From: Chromohalobacter moromii
GTDB lineage: Bacteria > Pseudomonadota > Gammaproteobacteria > Pseudomonadales > Halomonadaceae
NCBI RefSeq assembly: GCF_023091865.1
Contig: NZ_JAHXDI010000003.1
Coordinates: 248,001-312,000, forward strand
Length of the DNA: 64,000 nucleotides
Reading direction: 5' to 3'
A program made the position numbers and the translations under genes. Shown piece after piece: positions 17,781 through 27,393 of this stretch. Below the pieces are notes generated by a model. It saw only the letters and a list, made by a program, of their open reading frames with translations, had not been told where the DNA came from and searched no databases. Numbering within the stretch: the first letter of the stretch is position 1; each line of letters begins with the position of its first letter.

Positions 17781-19280
17781 ATGCACGTCGATTTACTGAT
17801 TCGCCACGCCACGATCATCGACGGCCGTGGGGGCGATGCCTTCACCGCCGATGTCGCCATTCGGGGCGAGCGGATCGTCGCCATCGGCACACTGATCGAC
17901 ACCAGCGCCAATGACATCATCGACGCCAAGGGCCTGACGCTTACCCCTGGCTTCATCGACGTTCACACCCACGACGATACCAATGTCATCCGCACGCCGG
18001 AGATGCTTCCCAAGCTCTCCCAGGGCGTTACCACGGTGGTGGTCGGCAACTGCGGTATCAGTGCCAGCCCGGTCACGCTCACGGGCGACGTGCCCGATCC
18101 CATGAATCTGCTCGGCCGCGCGGAAGACTTCCGTTACCCCACCTTCGCCGCGTACGCCCAGGCGGTCGATGCATCGACACCCAGCGTCAACGTGGCGGCG
18201 CTGATCGGCCACACCAGCCTGCGCAGTCAGGTGATGGAGCGCTTCGACCGTCCCGCCAGCGACGACGAGGTCGCCGCCATGCGCGAGCAGCTGGAGACGG
18301 CGCTGGCCGCAGGCGCCGTGGGCATGAGCTCGGGCCTGGCCTACCGCAACGCCTTTTGCGCTCCGACCGAGGAGATGAACGCGCTGGTCGAGGCGGTTGG
18401 CCGGGCCGGCGGCGTCTATACCACGCATCTGCGCGACGAGTTCGCCGGGCTCCCCGAGGCGATGGACGAAGCCGTCGCTACCGCCCGGCACGGTCAGGCA
18501 CCGCTGGTGATCTCGCATCTCAAGTGCGCCGGCGCCGGTAACTGGGGCAACGCGCCCAAGGCCCTGTCGAAGCTCGATGACGCTGCGCGCACCCATGGCG
18601 TTCACTGCGACTGCTACCCCTATACCGCCGGCTCCTCGACCTTGGATCTCGGCCAAGTCACCGACGAGATCGACATCTTCATCACCTGGTCCGATCCGCA
18701 TCCGGAGATGGCCCGTCAGCCCCTCGGGGACATCGCCAAGCAGTGGGAGCTGTCGCTGATGGAAACCGCTGAACGCCTGCAGCCAGCCGGTGCGGTCTAC
18801 CACAACATGAGCGAGGCGGACATGCAGCAAGTGCTGTCGCATCCGCTCTCGATGGTCGGCTCCGACGGCCTGCCCAACGATCCACATCCGCACCCGCGCT
18901 TGTGGGGCTCCTTCCCGCGCGTGCTCGCGCATTACAGCCGCGACCTGAAGCTTCTGTCGCTGACCGAAGCCGTGCGCAAGATGACCGCGCTCTCGGCGAC
19001 CAACTTCGGCCTCACCGACCGCGGGATCATACGGACCGGCGCCTTCGCCGACCTGGTGCTGCTCGATCTCGAGGCACTCGAAGACACCGCCACCTACAGC
19101 ACCCCGATGTCGCTCGCCAAAGGCATCGAGCTGGTCATCGTCAACGGCTGCATCAGCTACCGCCACGGCCAGGCGAGCGGCAAACGTGCCGGGCGGCTGC
19201 TACGCCGCAACGCTCGGCTTTCGCCAGCCCCGGCGTCCACAGACATCCACCACGGGCGCGACAGCGCCACATTCCACTAA
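17781..19280 (+). CDS. N-acyl-D-amino-acid deacylase
   Basis: A 499-residue amidohydrolase-superfamily enzyme of the D-aminoacylase type. Metal ligands are in FIDVHTHDD; further conserved stretches are GHTSLR, AVGMSSGLAY, THLRDEF and the late GSDGLPNDPHPHPR. It frees D-amino acids from their N-acyl forms. The start at 17781 has AGGAG six bases upstream; the longer frame to 17754 would overlap the rpiR stop. Within the operon it would supply D-amino acids to the divergent deaminase. Confidence 0.87.
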   Translation: MHVDLLIRHATIIDGRGGDAFTADVAIRGERIVAIGTLIDTSANDIIDAKGLTLTPGFIDVHTHDDTNVIRTPEMLPKLSQGVTTVVVGNCGISASPVTLTGDVPDPMNLLGRAEDFRYPTFAAYAQAVDASTPSVNVAALIGHTSLRSQVMERFDRPASDDEVAAMREQLETALAAGAVGMSSGLAYRNAFCAPTEEMNALVEAVGRAGGVYTTHLRDEFAGLPEAMDEAVATARHGQAPLVISHLKCAGAGNWGNAPKALSKLDDAARTHGVHCDCYPYTAGSSTLDLGQVTDEIDIFITWSDPHPEMARQPLGDIAKQWELSLMETAERLQPAGAVYHNMSEADMQQVLSHPLSMVGSDGLPNDPHPHPRLWGSFPRVLAHYSRDLKLLSLTEAVRKMTALSATNFGLTDRGIIRTGAFADLVLLDLEALEDTATYSTPMSLAKGIELVIVNGCISYRHGQASGKRAGRLLRRNARLSPAPASTDIHHGRDSATFH

Positions 19281-19308
19281 ACATTTCAGCCGAACAGGAG
19301 AATAGGAG

Positions 19309-19701
19309 ATGAGTATTCAGCGGTATGGCGTCGAAGGCGGCGTCGGTACAGGCGGTCAGAAACTGCCCTTCGCACGCGCCACCGAAGCGGGCGGTTGGCT
19401 GTTCGTCTCGGGACAGACACCGATGACCGATGGCGAGGTCGTCGAAGGCAGCATCGTCGAACAATCCCGGCTGGCCTTCGCCAACTGCCTGAAGATCATG
19501 GAAGAGGCCGGCTATGGCGTGGAGCACGTCGTGCATGTCACCGCCGTGCTGACCGACGCACGCTACTTCAGTTCATTCAACAAGGTCTTCAAGGAGGTGT
19601 TCGGCGAGCACCCCCCGGCGCGCATCTGCAGCGTTCAGGACCTGGTGGTCGACTGCAAGGTAGAGGTCGACGTCAAGTGCTATCGGGCGGACAAGGCCTG
19701 A
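19309..19701 (+). CDS. RidA family (YjgF/YER057c/UK114) protein
   Basis: A 130-residue RidA-like protein with LFVSGQTPMTDGE, NCLKIMEEAGYGVEHVV and the C-terminal DLVVDCKVEVDVKCY. RidA proteins hydrolyse reactive enamine/imine intermediates released by PLP dehydratases. Its place in an operon with D-amino acid genes fits that job for the divergent deaminase. The characteristic Arg of archetypal RidA appears as PPARICSV. Starts 28 bp after the deacylase stop. Confidence 0.83.
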   Translation: MSIQRYGVEGGVGTGGQKLPFARATEAGGWLFVSGQTPMTDGEVVEGSIVEQSRLAFANCLKIMEEAGYGVEHVVHVTAVLTDARYFSSFNKVFKEVFGEHPPARICSVQDLVVDCKVEVDVKCYRADKA

Positions 19702-19820
19702 GCGATCCCTGGGCGGACGCATAGCATCGTTCGAAGAAGAGAACGGCAAAGCAAGATGGCCGCGCCCCGGCAAGGGCGCGACCGCAGTGAAAAAACCATT
19801 GGCTATGAATTCCACACTGC

Positions 19821-19842
19821 CCCGGCCGCGGCAACGGCCGGG
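19821..19842 (+). other. Hairpin ahead of the symporter gene
   Basis: CCCGGCC / GGCCGGG (7-bp arms, 8-base loop) with no T-run after it. It lies 22 bp before the symporter ATG and could be a processing or stability element within the operon. Confidence 0.35.
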
Positions 19843-19864
19843 ACAACAATTATAAGAGGTTATT

Positions 19865-21355
19865 ATGAACAGTCACGTTTTCCTCGGGGCCTTCATCGCC
19901 TACGTGGTGGTCATGATCGCGTTCGGGTGGTGGGTCTCCCGCCATAGCCGAAGCAACGGCGACGATTTTCTTCTCGGTGGTCGCAGCGTTCCGATCTTCC
20001 TGACCATCGGCACGACAGTGGCAACCATGGTAGGCACCGGCTCCAGCATGGGCGCCGTCGGTTTCGGCTACGCCAACGGCTGGGCCGGCGCCCTCTACGG
20101 CATCGGCGGCTCCATCGGCGTTCTGCTGCTGGCGTTCTGCTTTGCGCCGGTGCGCCGCTTCCGCTTCATGACCATGAGCGAGGAGCTCTCCTACTACGTT
20201 GGTGCCAACCGCTGGGTGCGCAATATCGTCGCCGTGCTGATCTACATTGCCTGCATCGGGTGGCTGGGCGCACACATTCTCGGCGGTGGGCTCTATTTAT
20301 CGTGGATGGCAGGGATCGACCTGACCACCGCGCGCATCCTGGTGGCGCTGGGTTTTGGCATCTATTGCGTGATCGGTGGCTACATGGCGGTGATCTGGAC
20401 CGATACCGTGCAGGCCGTCGTGCTGTTCGTCGGCTTCATCGTGATGGCGATCATTGCGCTGTTCGAGGTTGGCGGCTTTTCAGGCCTGGGCACCAACATG
20501 GACGTCGCCACCACCAGTTTCCTGGGTATCGACAAGATCGGCGTGGTGCCAGCCTTGTCGCTGGCGGCGGTCATCGCCGTCGGTGTGCTGGCGACTCCCT
20601 CCTACCGTCAGCGCATCTACTCCGGCAACTCGGTCCATTCCGTACGCAAGTCATTCGTGATCACCGGCATTCTTTATATGATCTTCTCGATCATCCCGGC
20701 GATCATCGGCATGGCGACCCACGCGCTCAATCCTGACCTCGACAACAGCAACTTCGCCTTTCCGTTTCTGGCAACCGAAATCCTGCCGCTGTGGCTGGGG
20801 TTGTTGCTGCTCGTCGCGGGTCTCTCGGCGACCATGTCTAGCGCTAGCTCAGACGCCATCGCCGGTGTATCGATCCTGTTGCGCGACGTCTACGTGCTGT
20901 TCACCGGGCACACACCGTCGGCGCACAAGGTCGTCAAACTCTCACGTCTCGCCCTGGTCGCCACCATCGGCCTGGCGCTATTGTTCGCATTGACCTCCGA
21001 CAACGTCATCGACTACATCACCAGCATGATCGCCACGGTCATGGCCGGCATGTTCGTGTGTGGCGTGCTGGGACGCTTCTGGCCACGCTACAACTGGCAG
21101 GGCGCCGTCGCCACGCTCATCGCCGCCTCCGCTACCTCGCTCGCCGTCATCGGCGTCGATAGCTGGAGCACCTTCTGGGGCAATCCGAGCATCCCCGCCG
21201 TGCTGGTCGCACTCCTCGTGGGCGTCGTGGTCAGCCTGATCACGCCCGCCTCTCAGGTGACCCCGGAGCAGGCACTCAAGATCATCGACGACGAACGTGA
21301 GCGCATGGAAATGACCGAGGACCCAGCCGGGGCCATCAACCATAAGGCAACATAA
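19865..21355 (+). CDS. Sodium:solute symporter (SSS family)
   Basis: A 496-residue multi-spanning symporter. SSS features are DDFLLGGRSVPIFLTIGTT near the N-terminus, the helix with GLSATMSSASSDAIAGVS (the family Na+ site region) and about 13 hydrophobic segments. AAGAGGT precedes the ATG. Last gene of the RpiR-headed operon, so the likely cargo is a D-amino acid or N-acyl amino acid; substrate is inferred from context only. Confidence 0.82.
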   Translation: MNSHVFLGAFIAYVVVMIAFGWWVSRHSRSNGDDFLLGGRSVPIFLTIGTTVATMVGTGSSMGAVGFGYANGWAGALYGIGGSIGVLLLAFCFAPVRRFRFMTMSEELSYYVGANRWVRNIVAVLIYIACIGWLGAHILGGGLYLSWMAGIDLTTARILVALGFGIYCVIGGYMAVIWTDTVQAVVLFVGFIVMAIIALFEVGGFSGLGTNMDVATTSFLGIDKIGVVPALSLAAVIAVGVLATPSYRQRIYSGNSVHSVRKSFVITGILYMIFSIIPAIIGMATHALNPDLDNSNFAFPFLATEILPLWLGLLLLVAGLSATMSSASSDAIAGVSILLRDVYVLFTGHTPSAHKVVKLSRLALVATIGLALLFALTSDNVIDYITSMIATVMAGMFVCGVLGRFWPRYNWQGAVATLIAASATSLAVIGVDSWSTFWGNPSIPAVLVALLVGVVVSLITPASQVTPEQALKIIDDERERMEMTEDPAGAINHKAT

Positions 21356-21373
21356 GCGCTTTACCGCACCCTA

Positions 21374-21398
21374 GCCGCCCCACTTCAACGGGGGCGGC
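21374..21398 (+). terminator. Hairpin after the symporter gene
   Basis: GCCGCCCC / GGGGCGGC with a 9-base loop, 19 bp after the symporter stop. No clear T-run, so termination strength is uncertain. Confidence 0.4.
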
Positions 21399-21508
21399 AT
21401 CCTGCCGCAGATGCATCCCCCTCCTGGAATGCGTAAAATACGCGCCTCGGCCCATTGCCGAACCTTACCCGGTCCGTCCTTTACGGGGACGATTACCAGG
21501 AGACAGAC

Positions 21509-22471
21509 ATGACCGATTCGCACGACACGCCGCCCATCGTGGTGGCGGCGCTCTATCAGTTCGTCACCCTCGACGATTACGAAGCCCTGCGCGAGCCCCT
21601 GCTCGAGACGATGCGTGCCCACGACGTGAAAGGCACCCTGCTGCTGGCCAATGAAGGCATCAACGGCACCGTCTCCGGCACGCGCGAGAGCATCGATGCG
21701 CTGCTTGCCTGGCTGCGTGCCGACCCGCGCCTGGCCGCGGTCGACCACAAGGAATCCTACTGCGACGCGCATCCGTTCTATCGCACCAAGGTCAAGCTCA
21801 AGCGCGAGATCGTCACCCTCGGCATCGACGGGGTGGACCCCAACCAGAAAGTCGGCACCTATGTCGAACCCGAGGATTGGAACGACGTCATCGCCGATCC
21901 GGAAGTCCTGGTCATCGACACGCGCAACGACTACGAAGTGGAAATCGGCTCGTTCGAGGGCGCCATCGACCCACAAACCAAGACGTTCCGCGAGTTTCCG
22001 GATTACGTAAAGGCGCATTACGATCCCGAACGGCACAAGAAAGTAGCGATGTTCTGCACCGGCGGCATCCGCTGCGAAAAGGCTTCCAGCTTCATGCTCA
22101 ATGAGGGCTTCGAAGAGGTGTATCACCTCAAGGGCGGTATTCTGAGCTATCTGGAAAAGGTGCCCGAGGAACAATCACGCTGGCAGGGCGAGTGCTTCGT
22201 GTTCGACAACCGCGTGACCGTGCGCCACGACCTCGCGGAGGGCGAATTCGAACAGTGCCACGCCTGCCGGCGGCCGATCTCCGAAGCCGACATGGCCTCC
22301 GCGAAATACGAGCCCGGCGTGAGCTGCCCGCACTGCTGGGACAGCTTGCCAGAGAAGACCCGCAACAGCGCCCGCGAACGCCAGCGTCAGATCGAGCTCG
22401 CCAAGCAACGCGGCGAACCGCACCCGCTGGGGCGCGACCCGCGCCGTGACAAGGCAAGTCACGAAGCTTAA
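21509..22471 (+). CDS. trhO: tRNA uridine(34) hydroxylase TrhO (rhodanese family)
   Basis: A 320-residue YceA/TrhO protein, which hydroxylates U34 of tRNA in the route to cmo5U. N-terminal ferredoxin-like domain ([17 protein letters not shown]), central rhodanese domain with catalytic Cys in [13 protein letters not shown], and a C-terminal Cys-rich part ([16 protein letters not shown]). The start at 21509 follows AGGAGA; the longer frame to 21455 has no ribosome site. Confidence 0.92.
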   Translation: MTDSHDTPPIVVAALYQFVTLDDYEALREPLLETMRAHDVKGTLLLANEGINGTVSGTRESIDALLAWLRADPRLAAVDHKESYCDAHPFYRTKVKLKREIVTLGIDGVDPNQKVGTYVEPEDWNDVIADPEVLVIDTRNDYEVEIGSFEGAIDPQTKTFREFPDYVKAHYDPERHKKVAMFCTGGIRCEKASSFMLNEGFEEVYHLKGGILSYLEKVPEEQSRWQGECFVFDNRVTVRHDLAEGEFEQCHACRRPISEADMASAKYEPGVSCPHCWDSLPEKTRNSARERQRQIELAKQRGEPHPLGRDPRRDKASHEA

Positions 22472-22495
22472 ACCCATCCCACCGCGAAAGACACG

Positions 22496-22521
22496 CGAGC
22501 CGACGCCACGACGTCGGCTCG
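22496..22521. terminator. Bidirectional hairpin between trhO and chrA
   Basis: Perfect 9-bp stem CGAGCCGAC / GTCGGCTCG with an 8-base loop, between convergent genes. T-runs are weak. Confidence 0.5.
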
Positions 22522-22557
22522 AATCGGCACTTATCCCCACGCCCGCACTCGCTCCCA

Positions 22558-23787
22558 CTACAGCGTAATGACGAGCCCCCCGAGCGCCAGGATGGCCACG
22601 ACCGCCCAGGCCGGCCATTTCCAGACGCTCAGCAGCAGAAAGCCCGTCAATGCCAAGGCAAACTCGGAAGAGCCGGCAATCACACTGGTCCAGACCGGTT
22701 GGTAGAGAGCGGCACCCAAAATGCCCACCACCGCAGCATTCGCGCCTCGCATCAATGACTGCACGCGCTCCAGGCGCCTGAAGCCATTCCAGTAGGGCAG
22801 CACGGCCACCAGCAATGCGAGCCCCGGCAGGAAGATCATGGTGAGCGCCAAGGCCGCACCGAGCAGCGGCACGGACAACGCCCCCATCTCGGCGCCGAGA
22901 TACGCCGCGAAGGTGAACAGCGGCCCGGGCACCGCCTGAGCGGCACCATATCCCGCGAGAAAACTATCGGGTGTTACCCAGCCGGACTGGACGACCTCGC
23001 TTTCCAGCAGCGGAAGCACCACATGTCCGCCCCCGAAGACCAGCGCACCGGCCCGGTAGAAGGCATCCGCCATCGACAGCACCGGGGACGACGACACCCA
23101 GGCCAGTCCCGGCAGCCCGATCAGCAGCGTGATGAAACACACCGCTGCGATTCGGGCAGCGCGGCGAGACACCGGGAAGTGCAAGTCTCGCGACACAGGA
23201 TCGCCTTGGTCCCGACGCACTTGGTCTCGATACGCCGAGTCCCGGCACAACAGCATACCGCCCACCGCGCCAGCGAGAATGGCCGCTATCATCCCCGCCG
23301 GACCACCGATCAGCACGACGATCAGCACCGCCGCCAGCGCAATGCCGGCACGCCGCTGATCCGGGCACAGCTTGTGCGCCATGCCCCAGACCGCATGGGC
23401 GACAATCGCCACGGCCGCCACCTTGAGCCCATGCAGGAGACCCTCGCTGACCGGCCCGTCGAAAGATGCAGCCCCTGACGCGAACAGCACCAGCACCAGG
23501 GCCGAAGGCAAGGTGAAGGCCGTCCAGGCAGCAGCGGCTCCCCATCCCCCACCCCGCAACAGTCCCAGGGCGAAGCCGACCTGACTACTGGCCGGGCCCG
23601 GGAGAAACTGACACAGCGCCACTAGATCCGCGTAGTCCGCTTCCGACAGCCAGCGGCGACGCGTGGCGAACTCGGCACGGAAATACCACAGATGGGCAAT
23701 GGGGCCGCCGAAGGAGGTCAAACCCAGCACCAGAAAGGCAAAGAAGACTTCCTTGATACGTTCGATGGAATGGCGAGCATCTCGCAT
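22558..23787 (-). CDS. chrA: Chromate transporter ChrA (CHR family)
   Basis: A two-domain CHR transporter of about 409 residues. Each half carries the signature pattern: LGLTSFGGPIAHLWYF...LCQFLPGPASSQVG in the first, and FGGGHVVLPLLE...AQAVPGPLFTFAAYLG in the second. It exports chromate across the inner membrane; some members act on other oxyanions. The start at 23787 gives the usual short N-terminus; a GTG at 23832 with AAGGGCGG upstream is an alternative. No chrB is present in the window. Confidence 0.88.
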   Translation of the reverse strand: MRDARHSIERIKEVFFAFLVLGLTSFGGPIAHLWYFRAEFATRRRWLSEADYADLVALCQFLPGPASSQVGFALGLLRGGGWGAAAAWTAFTLPSALVLVLFASGAASFDGPVSEGLLHGLKVAAVAIVAHAVWGMAHKLCPDQRRAGIALAAVLIVVLIGGPAGMIAAILAGAVGGMLLCRDSAYRDQVRRDQGDPVSRDLHFPVSRRAARIAAVCFITLLIGLPGLAWVSSSPVLSMADAFYRAGALVFGGGHVVLPLLESEVVQSGWVTPDSFLAGYGAAQAVPGPLFTFAAYLGAEMGALSVPLLGAALALTMIFLPGLALLVAVLPYWNGFRRLERVQSLMRGANAAVVGILGAALYQPVWTSVIAGSSEFALALTGFLLLSVWKWPAWAVVAILALGGLVITL

Positions 23788-23877
23788 GGAACCGGCCCCC
23801 GAGCAAGCGGATGAGGAGAAACCAGCGCTCACCGTGCCCGCCCTTACCGTTGAACGCCATCATGGCGGGGCGCGTGC

Positions 23878-24363
23878 TTATAAACTCACTCGGATTTCGA
23901 GCGGGAACTCGTCGCAGTTGTCACCCGCTCCACCACGGTCGACCACCAGAAACTCGCCTTCCACGTCGAGCACCGAGTGGATGGCGTGCCAGGTGCCGGC
24001 GCGGTAGTTGACGCCCTGGCGACCATCGGTGACGAAGGCACGTACCTGGGCTGGGTCCACGGCATCTCCCGATGGTGCGACGACGACGATGAAGCGCTCG
24101 CCATGCAGGGGCATGAACGCCTGGCTACCCAGCGGATGGCGCTCCAGCAATGCAAGGCTGAGCGGCAACGCCACGGGCTGGCTGACGAAGAGACTGATCA
24201 ACGGCCGTGCCCCCTCGCCGAGCGTTTCGATCCGCGCCAGATCGTGATAGCGCTGGGTGCGGCCGTTGTTGATGGGAAAGCCGTCGGCGTCTCGGCGATC
24301 GATGACATCGCCGAACGGCGCGAAAGCCTCGGCGGTCAGGGGCTGGGCGATCAGTTCGAGCAT
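23878..24363 (-). CDS. allA: Ureidoglycolate lyase
   Basis: A 161-residue AllA, which splits ureidoglycolate to glyoxylate and urea. Conserved segments are FAPFGDVI at the N-terminus, HPLGSQAFMPL, FIVVVAP and the GTWHAIHSVL strand of the cupin-like fold. The ribosome site GAGGAGG precedes the ATG. Third gene of puuE-allE-allA, 9 bp after allE. Confidence 0.92.
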   Translation of the reverse strand: MLELIAQPLTAEAFAPFGDVIDRRDADGFPINNGRTQRYHDLARIETLGEGARPLISLFVSQPVALPLSLALLERHPLGSQAFMPLHGERFIVVVAPSGDAVDPAQVRAFVTDGRQGVNYRAGTWHAIHSVLDVEGEFLVVDRGGAGDNCDEFPLEIRVSL

Positions 24364-24372
24364 AGTGCCTCC

Positions 24373-25221
24373 TCAGCTCAGGCGTAATTTCATGTGCCGA
24401 TTCACATCCTTGTAGAGCAGGTAGCGAAACGGCCCCGGCCCGGCGGCGTAGCAGGATTGCGGACAGAAGGCCCGCAGCCACATGTAGTCGCCGGCCTCGA
24501 CCTCGACCCAATCCTGATTGAGGTGGTAGACCGCGCGCCCCTCCAGCACGTAGAGCCCATGCTCCATGACATGGGTTTCGTCGAACGGGATCACGCCCCC
24601 GGGCTGGAAGGTCACGATGTTGACGTGCATGTCGTGGCGCACGTCCTGGGGATCGACGAAGCGCGTCGTGGCCCAGCGGCCGTCGGTATCCGGCATGGCA
24701 ACCGGCGCGATGTCGTTGTCGTTGGTGACGAAGGCCTCGGGCACGTCCAGTCCCTCGACATACTCGTAAGCCTTGCGAATCCAGTGGAAACGCACCGGCG
24801 CGTCGCTGCCGTTATGCAGCTGCCAGTCGCAGCTCGGCGGCAGATAGGCATAGCCTCCCGGTCCCATCGCGTACGACACCCCCGCGATGGTCAGCGTCAT
24901 CTCGCCCTCGACCACGAACAGCACGCCCTCGGCGCCTTCGTCCGGCTCCGGCCGCTCGCTGCCGCCACCGGGCGAGACCTCCATGATGTACTGCGAAAAC
25001 GTCTCCGCGAAGCCGGAAAGCGGCCGCGACAGCACCCACAACCGGGTCTTCTCCCAGTGCGGCAGGAAACTGGTGACGATGTCGCTCATCACCCCTTTGG
25101 GAATGACCGCATAGGCCTCGGTGAAGACCGCACGACCATGAATCAACTGGCTCTGCGGCGGCAAACCGCCATGGGGGGCGTAGTAGGTTCTTTCAGGTGC
25201 GTCGTGGCTGCGTTGTGACAT
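24373..25221 (-). CDS. allE: (S)-ureidoglycine aminohydrolase (bicupin)
   Basis: A 282-residue two-cupin protein of the YlbA/UGlyAH family, converting ureidoglycine to ureidoglycolate plus ammonia. It shows ERTYYAPHGGLPPQ, the first cupin GVLFVVEGEMTL, and the second cupin IPFDETHVMEHGLYVLEG with its metal-binding Glu/His residues, ending YKDVNRHMKL. The start at 25221 has GAGGAAC seven bases upstream; an upstream in-frame ATG at 25296 lies inside puuE. It passes its product directly to AllA in the same operon. Confidence 0.9.
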   Translation of the reverse strand: MSQRSHDAPERTYYAPHGGLPPQSQLIHGRAVFTEAYAVIPKGVMSDIVTSFLPHWEKTRLWVLSRPLSGFAETFSQYIMEVSPGGGSERPEPDEGAEGVLFVVEGEMTLTIAGVSYAMGPGGYAYLPPSCDWQLHNGSDAPVRFHWIRKAYEYVEGLDVPEAFVTNDNDIAPVAMPDTDGRWATTRFVDPQDVRHDMHVNIVTFQPGGVIPFDETHVMEHGLYVLEGRAVYHLNQDWVEVEAGDYMWLRAFCPQSCYAAGPGPFRYLLYKDVNRHMKLRLS

Positions 25222-25238
25222 GAGAGGTTCCTCGCTTT

Positions 25239-26180
25239 TCAAGCCGGATGCGTCGCCGCCCAGTGACGCGCGATATCCACACGCCGGGTTATCCACACCC
25301 GGTCATGGGCCTCGAGGTGATCGAGGAAGCGCTGCAGCGCGCGGAAGCGTCCGGGGCGGCCGATCAGTCGGCAATGCAGGCCGATGGAGAGCATCTTCGG
25401 CGTTTCCGCGCCTTCTGCGTAGAGCACGTCGAAGGCATCGCGCAGGTACTGGAAGAAGGGCTCGCCGTGGTCGAAGCCGGTGGGCGAGGCGAAGCGCATG
25501 TCGTTGGTATCCAGCGTGTAGGGCACGATCAGGTGACGGTGCGTCTGGCCCTGGCTGTCCTGGACGTCGCTCCAGAACGGCAGATCGTCACCGTAGTAGT
25601 CGCTGTCGTAGAGGAAGCCGCCCTGATCGAGCAACAGCCGCCGTGTATTGGGGCTATCGCGACCGGTGTACCAACCCAGCGGGGCCTCTCCGTAGAGCGT
25701 TCGGAAGATCTCGACGGCACGCTGCATGTGCTCACGCTCGACGGCTTCCGGCACGTTCTGGTAGTGAATCCAGCGATAACCGTGGCAGGCGATCTCGTGG
25801 CCCAGCTCCTGGAAGGCCTGGGCCACCTCGGGATGACGCTCCAGCGCCATGGCGACGCCGAATACGGTCAATGGCAACCCGCGCCGCTCGAACTCGCGCA
25901 GCACGCGCCACACCCCCGCTCGCGAACCGTACTCGTAGATCGACTCCATGCTCAGGTGGCGGTCGGGATAGGCCTCGGCCCCGGCGATTTCGGAGAGAAA
26001 CTGTTCGGAGTGGCTATCGCCGTGCAGCACGCTGTTTTCACTGCCCTCTTCGTAGTTGAGGACGAACTGCACGGCGACGCGGGCCTTGCCCGGCCAGTTC
26101 GCTTGCGGTGGCGTGCGGCCATAGCCGACGAGATCGCGTGGATAAACGTCGGACGGATCGGTGGAGGATGCCATGCCCAT
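25239..26180 (-). CDS. puuE: Allantoinase PuuE (polysaccharide deacetylase fold)
   Basis: A 313-residue PuuE-type allantoinase, metal-independent and related to polysaccharide deacetylases. Conserved segments are YPRDLVGYGRTPPQ, QFVLNYEEGSENSVLHGD, EIACHGYRWIHYQ and GWYTGRDSPNTRRLL. It opens S-allantoin to allantoate. GGGAG lies six bases before the ATG at 26180. First gene of the minus-strand puuE-allE-allA operon, with a TTGTATACAA-like site 52 bp upstream. Confidence 0.93.
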   Translation of the reverse strand: MGMASSTDPSDVYPRDLVGYGRTPPQANWPGKARVAVQFVLNYEEGSENSVLHGDSHSEQFLSEIAGAEAYPDRHLSMESIYEYGSRAGVWRVLREFERRGLPLTVFGVAMALERHPEVAQAFQELGHEIACHGYRWIHYQNVPEAVEREHMQRAVEIFRTLYGEAPLGWYTGRDSPNTRRLLLDQGGFLYDSDYYGDDLPFWSDVQDSQGQTHRHLIVPYTLDTNDMRFASPTGFDHGEPFFQYLRDAFDVLYAEGAETPKMLSIGLHCRLIGRPGRFRALQRFLDHLEAHDRVWITRRVDIARHWAATHPA

Positions 26181-26231
26181 GAAGACTCCCGGTTTATTGT
26201 TGTGCCGCTCGGATTACCTTAGCGTGCGTTG

Positions 26232-26241
26232 ATGTATACAA
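26232..26241. promoter_or_regulatory. GntR-type operator copy upstream of puuE
   Basis: ATGTATACAA, one mismatch from the palindrome TTGTATACAA at 31532-31541. It lies 52 bp before puuE. Together with the copies at 26381 and 26402 it suggests a shared regulator. Confidence 0.5.
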
Positions 26242-26380
26242 AAAATCAATCCCTCTTCGCGCCCTTGCCGACGCCTCGACTCGCTGACCGCAGAAAACGC
26301 CATCCGGCGAATTTCGGCGGCTCGAGGCATGTCTGGCGCGGCAGCCGTCCGACATCAGGGCGATCCGGCATTGACTTATT

Positions 26381-26411
26381 TTGTATTCAATACTAGAAAT
26401 TTTGTAGACAA
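26381..26411. promoter_or_regulatory. Two GntR-type operator copies upstream of the racemase gene
   Basis: TTGTATTCAA (26381-26390) and TTGTAGACAA (26402-26411), each one mismatch from TTGTATACAA and 21 bp apart start to start, so on the same helix face. They lie 40-70 bp before the racemase ATG. Confidence 0.5.
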
Positions 26412-26449
26412 AAAATGTGCGATCCAGTCGCGCACCCAAGGAATGCCCC

Positions 26450-27181
26450 ATGCGCTTGCACCTCATCAACCCCAACACCAGCACCGGCATGACGACACGC
26501 ATCGGCGAGTCCGCCAGCCGCATCGCGGCGCCGGGCACCCGGATCGTGGCCACGCAACCGGAAAGCGGCCCGGTGTCCATCGAGGGTCACTTCGACGAGG
26601 CGATCAGCGCCGTGGGCGTGACCGAGGAAATCGCCAAGGGCGAGCGCGACGGCAGCGATGCCTACATCATCGCCTGCTTCGGCGATCCTGGGCTGATGGC
26701 GGCCCGGGAGCTGACCCGCGCGCCAGTGCTGGGCATCGCCGAGGCCGGCTTTCACGTGGCCAGCCTGATCAGCACGCGCTTTTCCATCGTCACGACGCTG
26801 AGCCGCACCGGCATCATCGCCGAGCACCTGCTGCAGGCCTATGGCTTCGCGCATCATTGCCGTCGTATCCGTGCCGCGGAAATCCCCGTACTCGACCTGG
26901 AGGACGATGGCGACGCCGCCCTCACACGGGTGATCGAGACCTGCCGACGCGCCCGGGACGAGGACGGCATCGGCGCCATCGTGCTCGGCTGCGGTGGCAT
27001 GGCCGATCTGCGCGCCACCATCGAAGAAGCGGTGGGCATCCCCATCGTCGAGGGGGTCACCGCCGCCGTGAAATTGGCCGAGGCACTGGTCGGCCTCGGG
27101 CTCGGCACCAGCAAACATGGCGATCTCGACTTTCCACGTCCCAAGTCCTTCACCGGCCATTTCGCCCATTTATCACGCTAA
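26450..27181 (+). CDS. Hydantoin/allantoin racemase (Asp/Glu racemase superfamily)
   Basis: A 243-residue HyuE-like racemase. It starts MRLHLINPNTS, carries the two active-site cysteines in IIACFGDPG and VLGCGGM, and ends with a short basic tail. In a purine cluster it most likely interconverts R- and S-allantoin so that both enter PuuE. AAGGAA precedes the ATG. Divergent from puuE across a region with three GntR-type sites. A hydantoin substrate cannot be excluded. Confidence 0.82.
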   Translation: MRLHLINPNTSTGMTTRIGESASRIAAPGTRIVATQPESGPVSIEGHFDEAISAVGVTEEIAKGERDGSDAYIIACFGDPGLMAARELTRAPVLGIAEAGFHVASLISTRFSIVTTLSRTGIIAEHLLQAYGFAHHCRRIRAAEIPVLDLEDDGDAALTRVIETCRRARDEDGIGAIVLGCGGMADLRATIEEAVGIPIVEGVTAAVKLAEALVGLGLGTSKHGDLDFPRPKSFTGHFAHLSR

Positions 27182-27393
27182 TGCCCGCAAACGGGGGGAG
27201 CCACGTTTTCGCGCCACGACCCATACTCGCTAACGCTCAAGCCTGAAGTATCACCGGCGTCCTCTTGCCGACAATCACAACACCAGGGCGCCTGACAGAT
27301 AGCCAAACAGCAGCACGCTACGCCACTCGGACGTCCCCCAGCGGGGCGCACAACAACAAATCGCGGGGCACGGTCCCGCCCGAGGAAAGCGTC

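Noticed and set aside
17793-19166. Minus-strand open frame (457 codons)
   Set aside because: Shadow of the deacylase gene, which has clear metal motifs on the plus strand.
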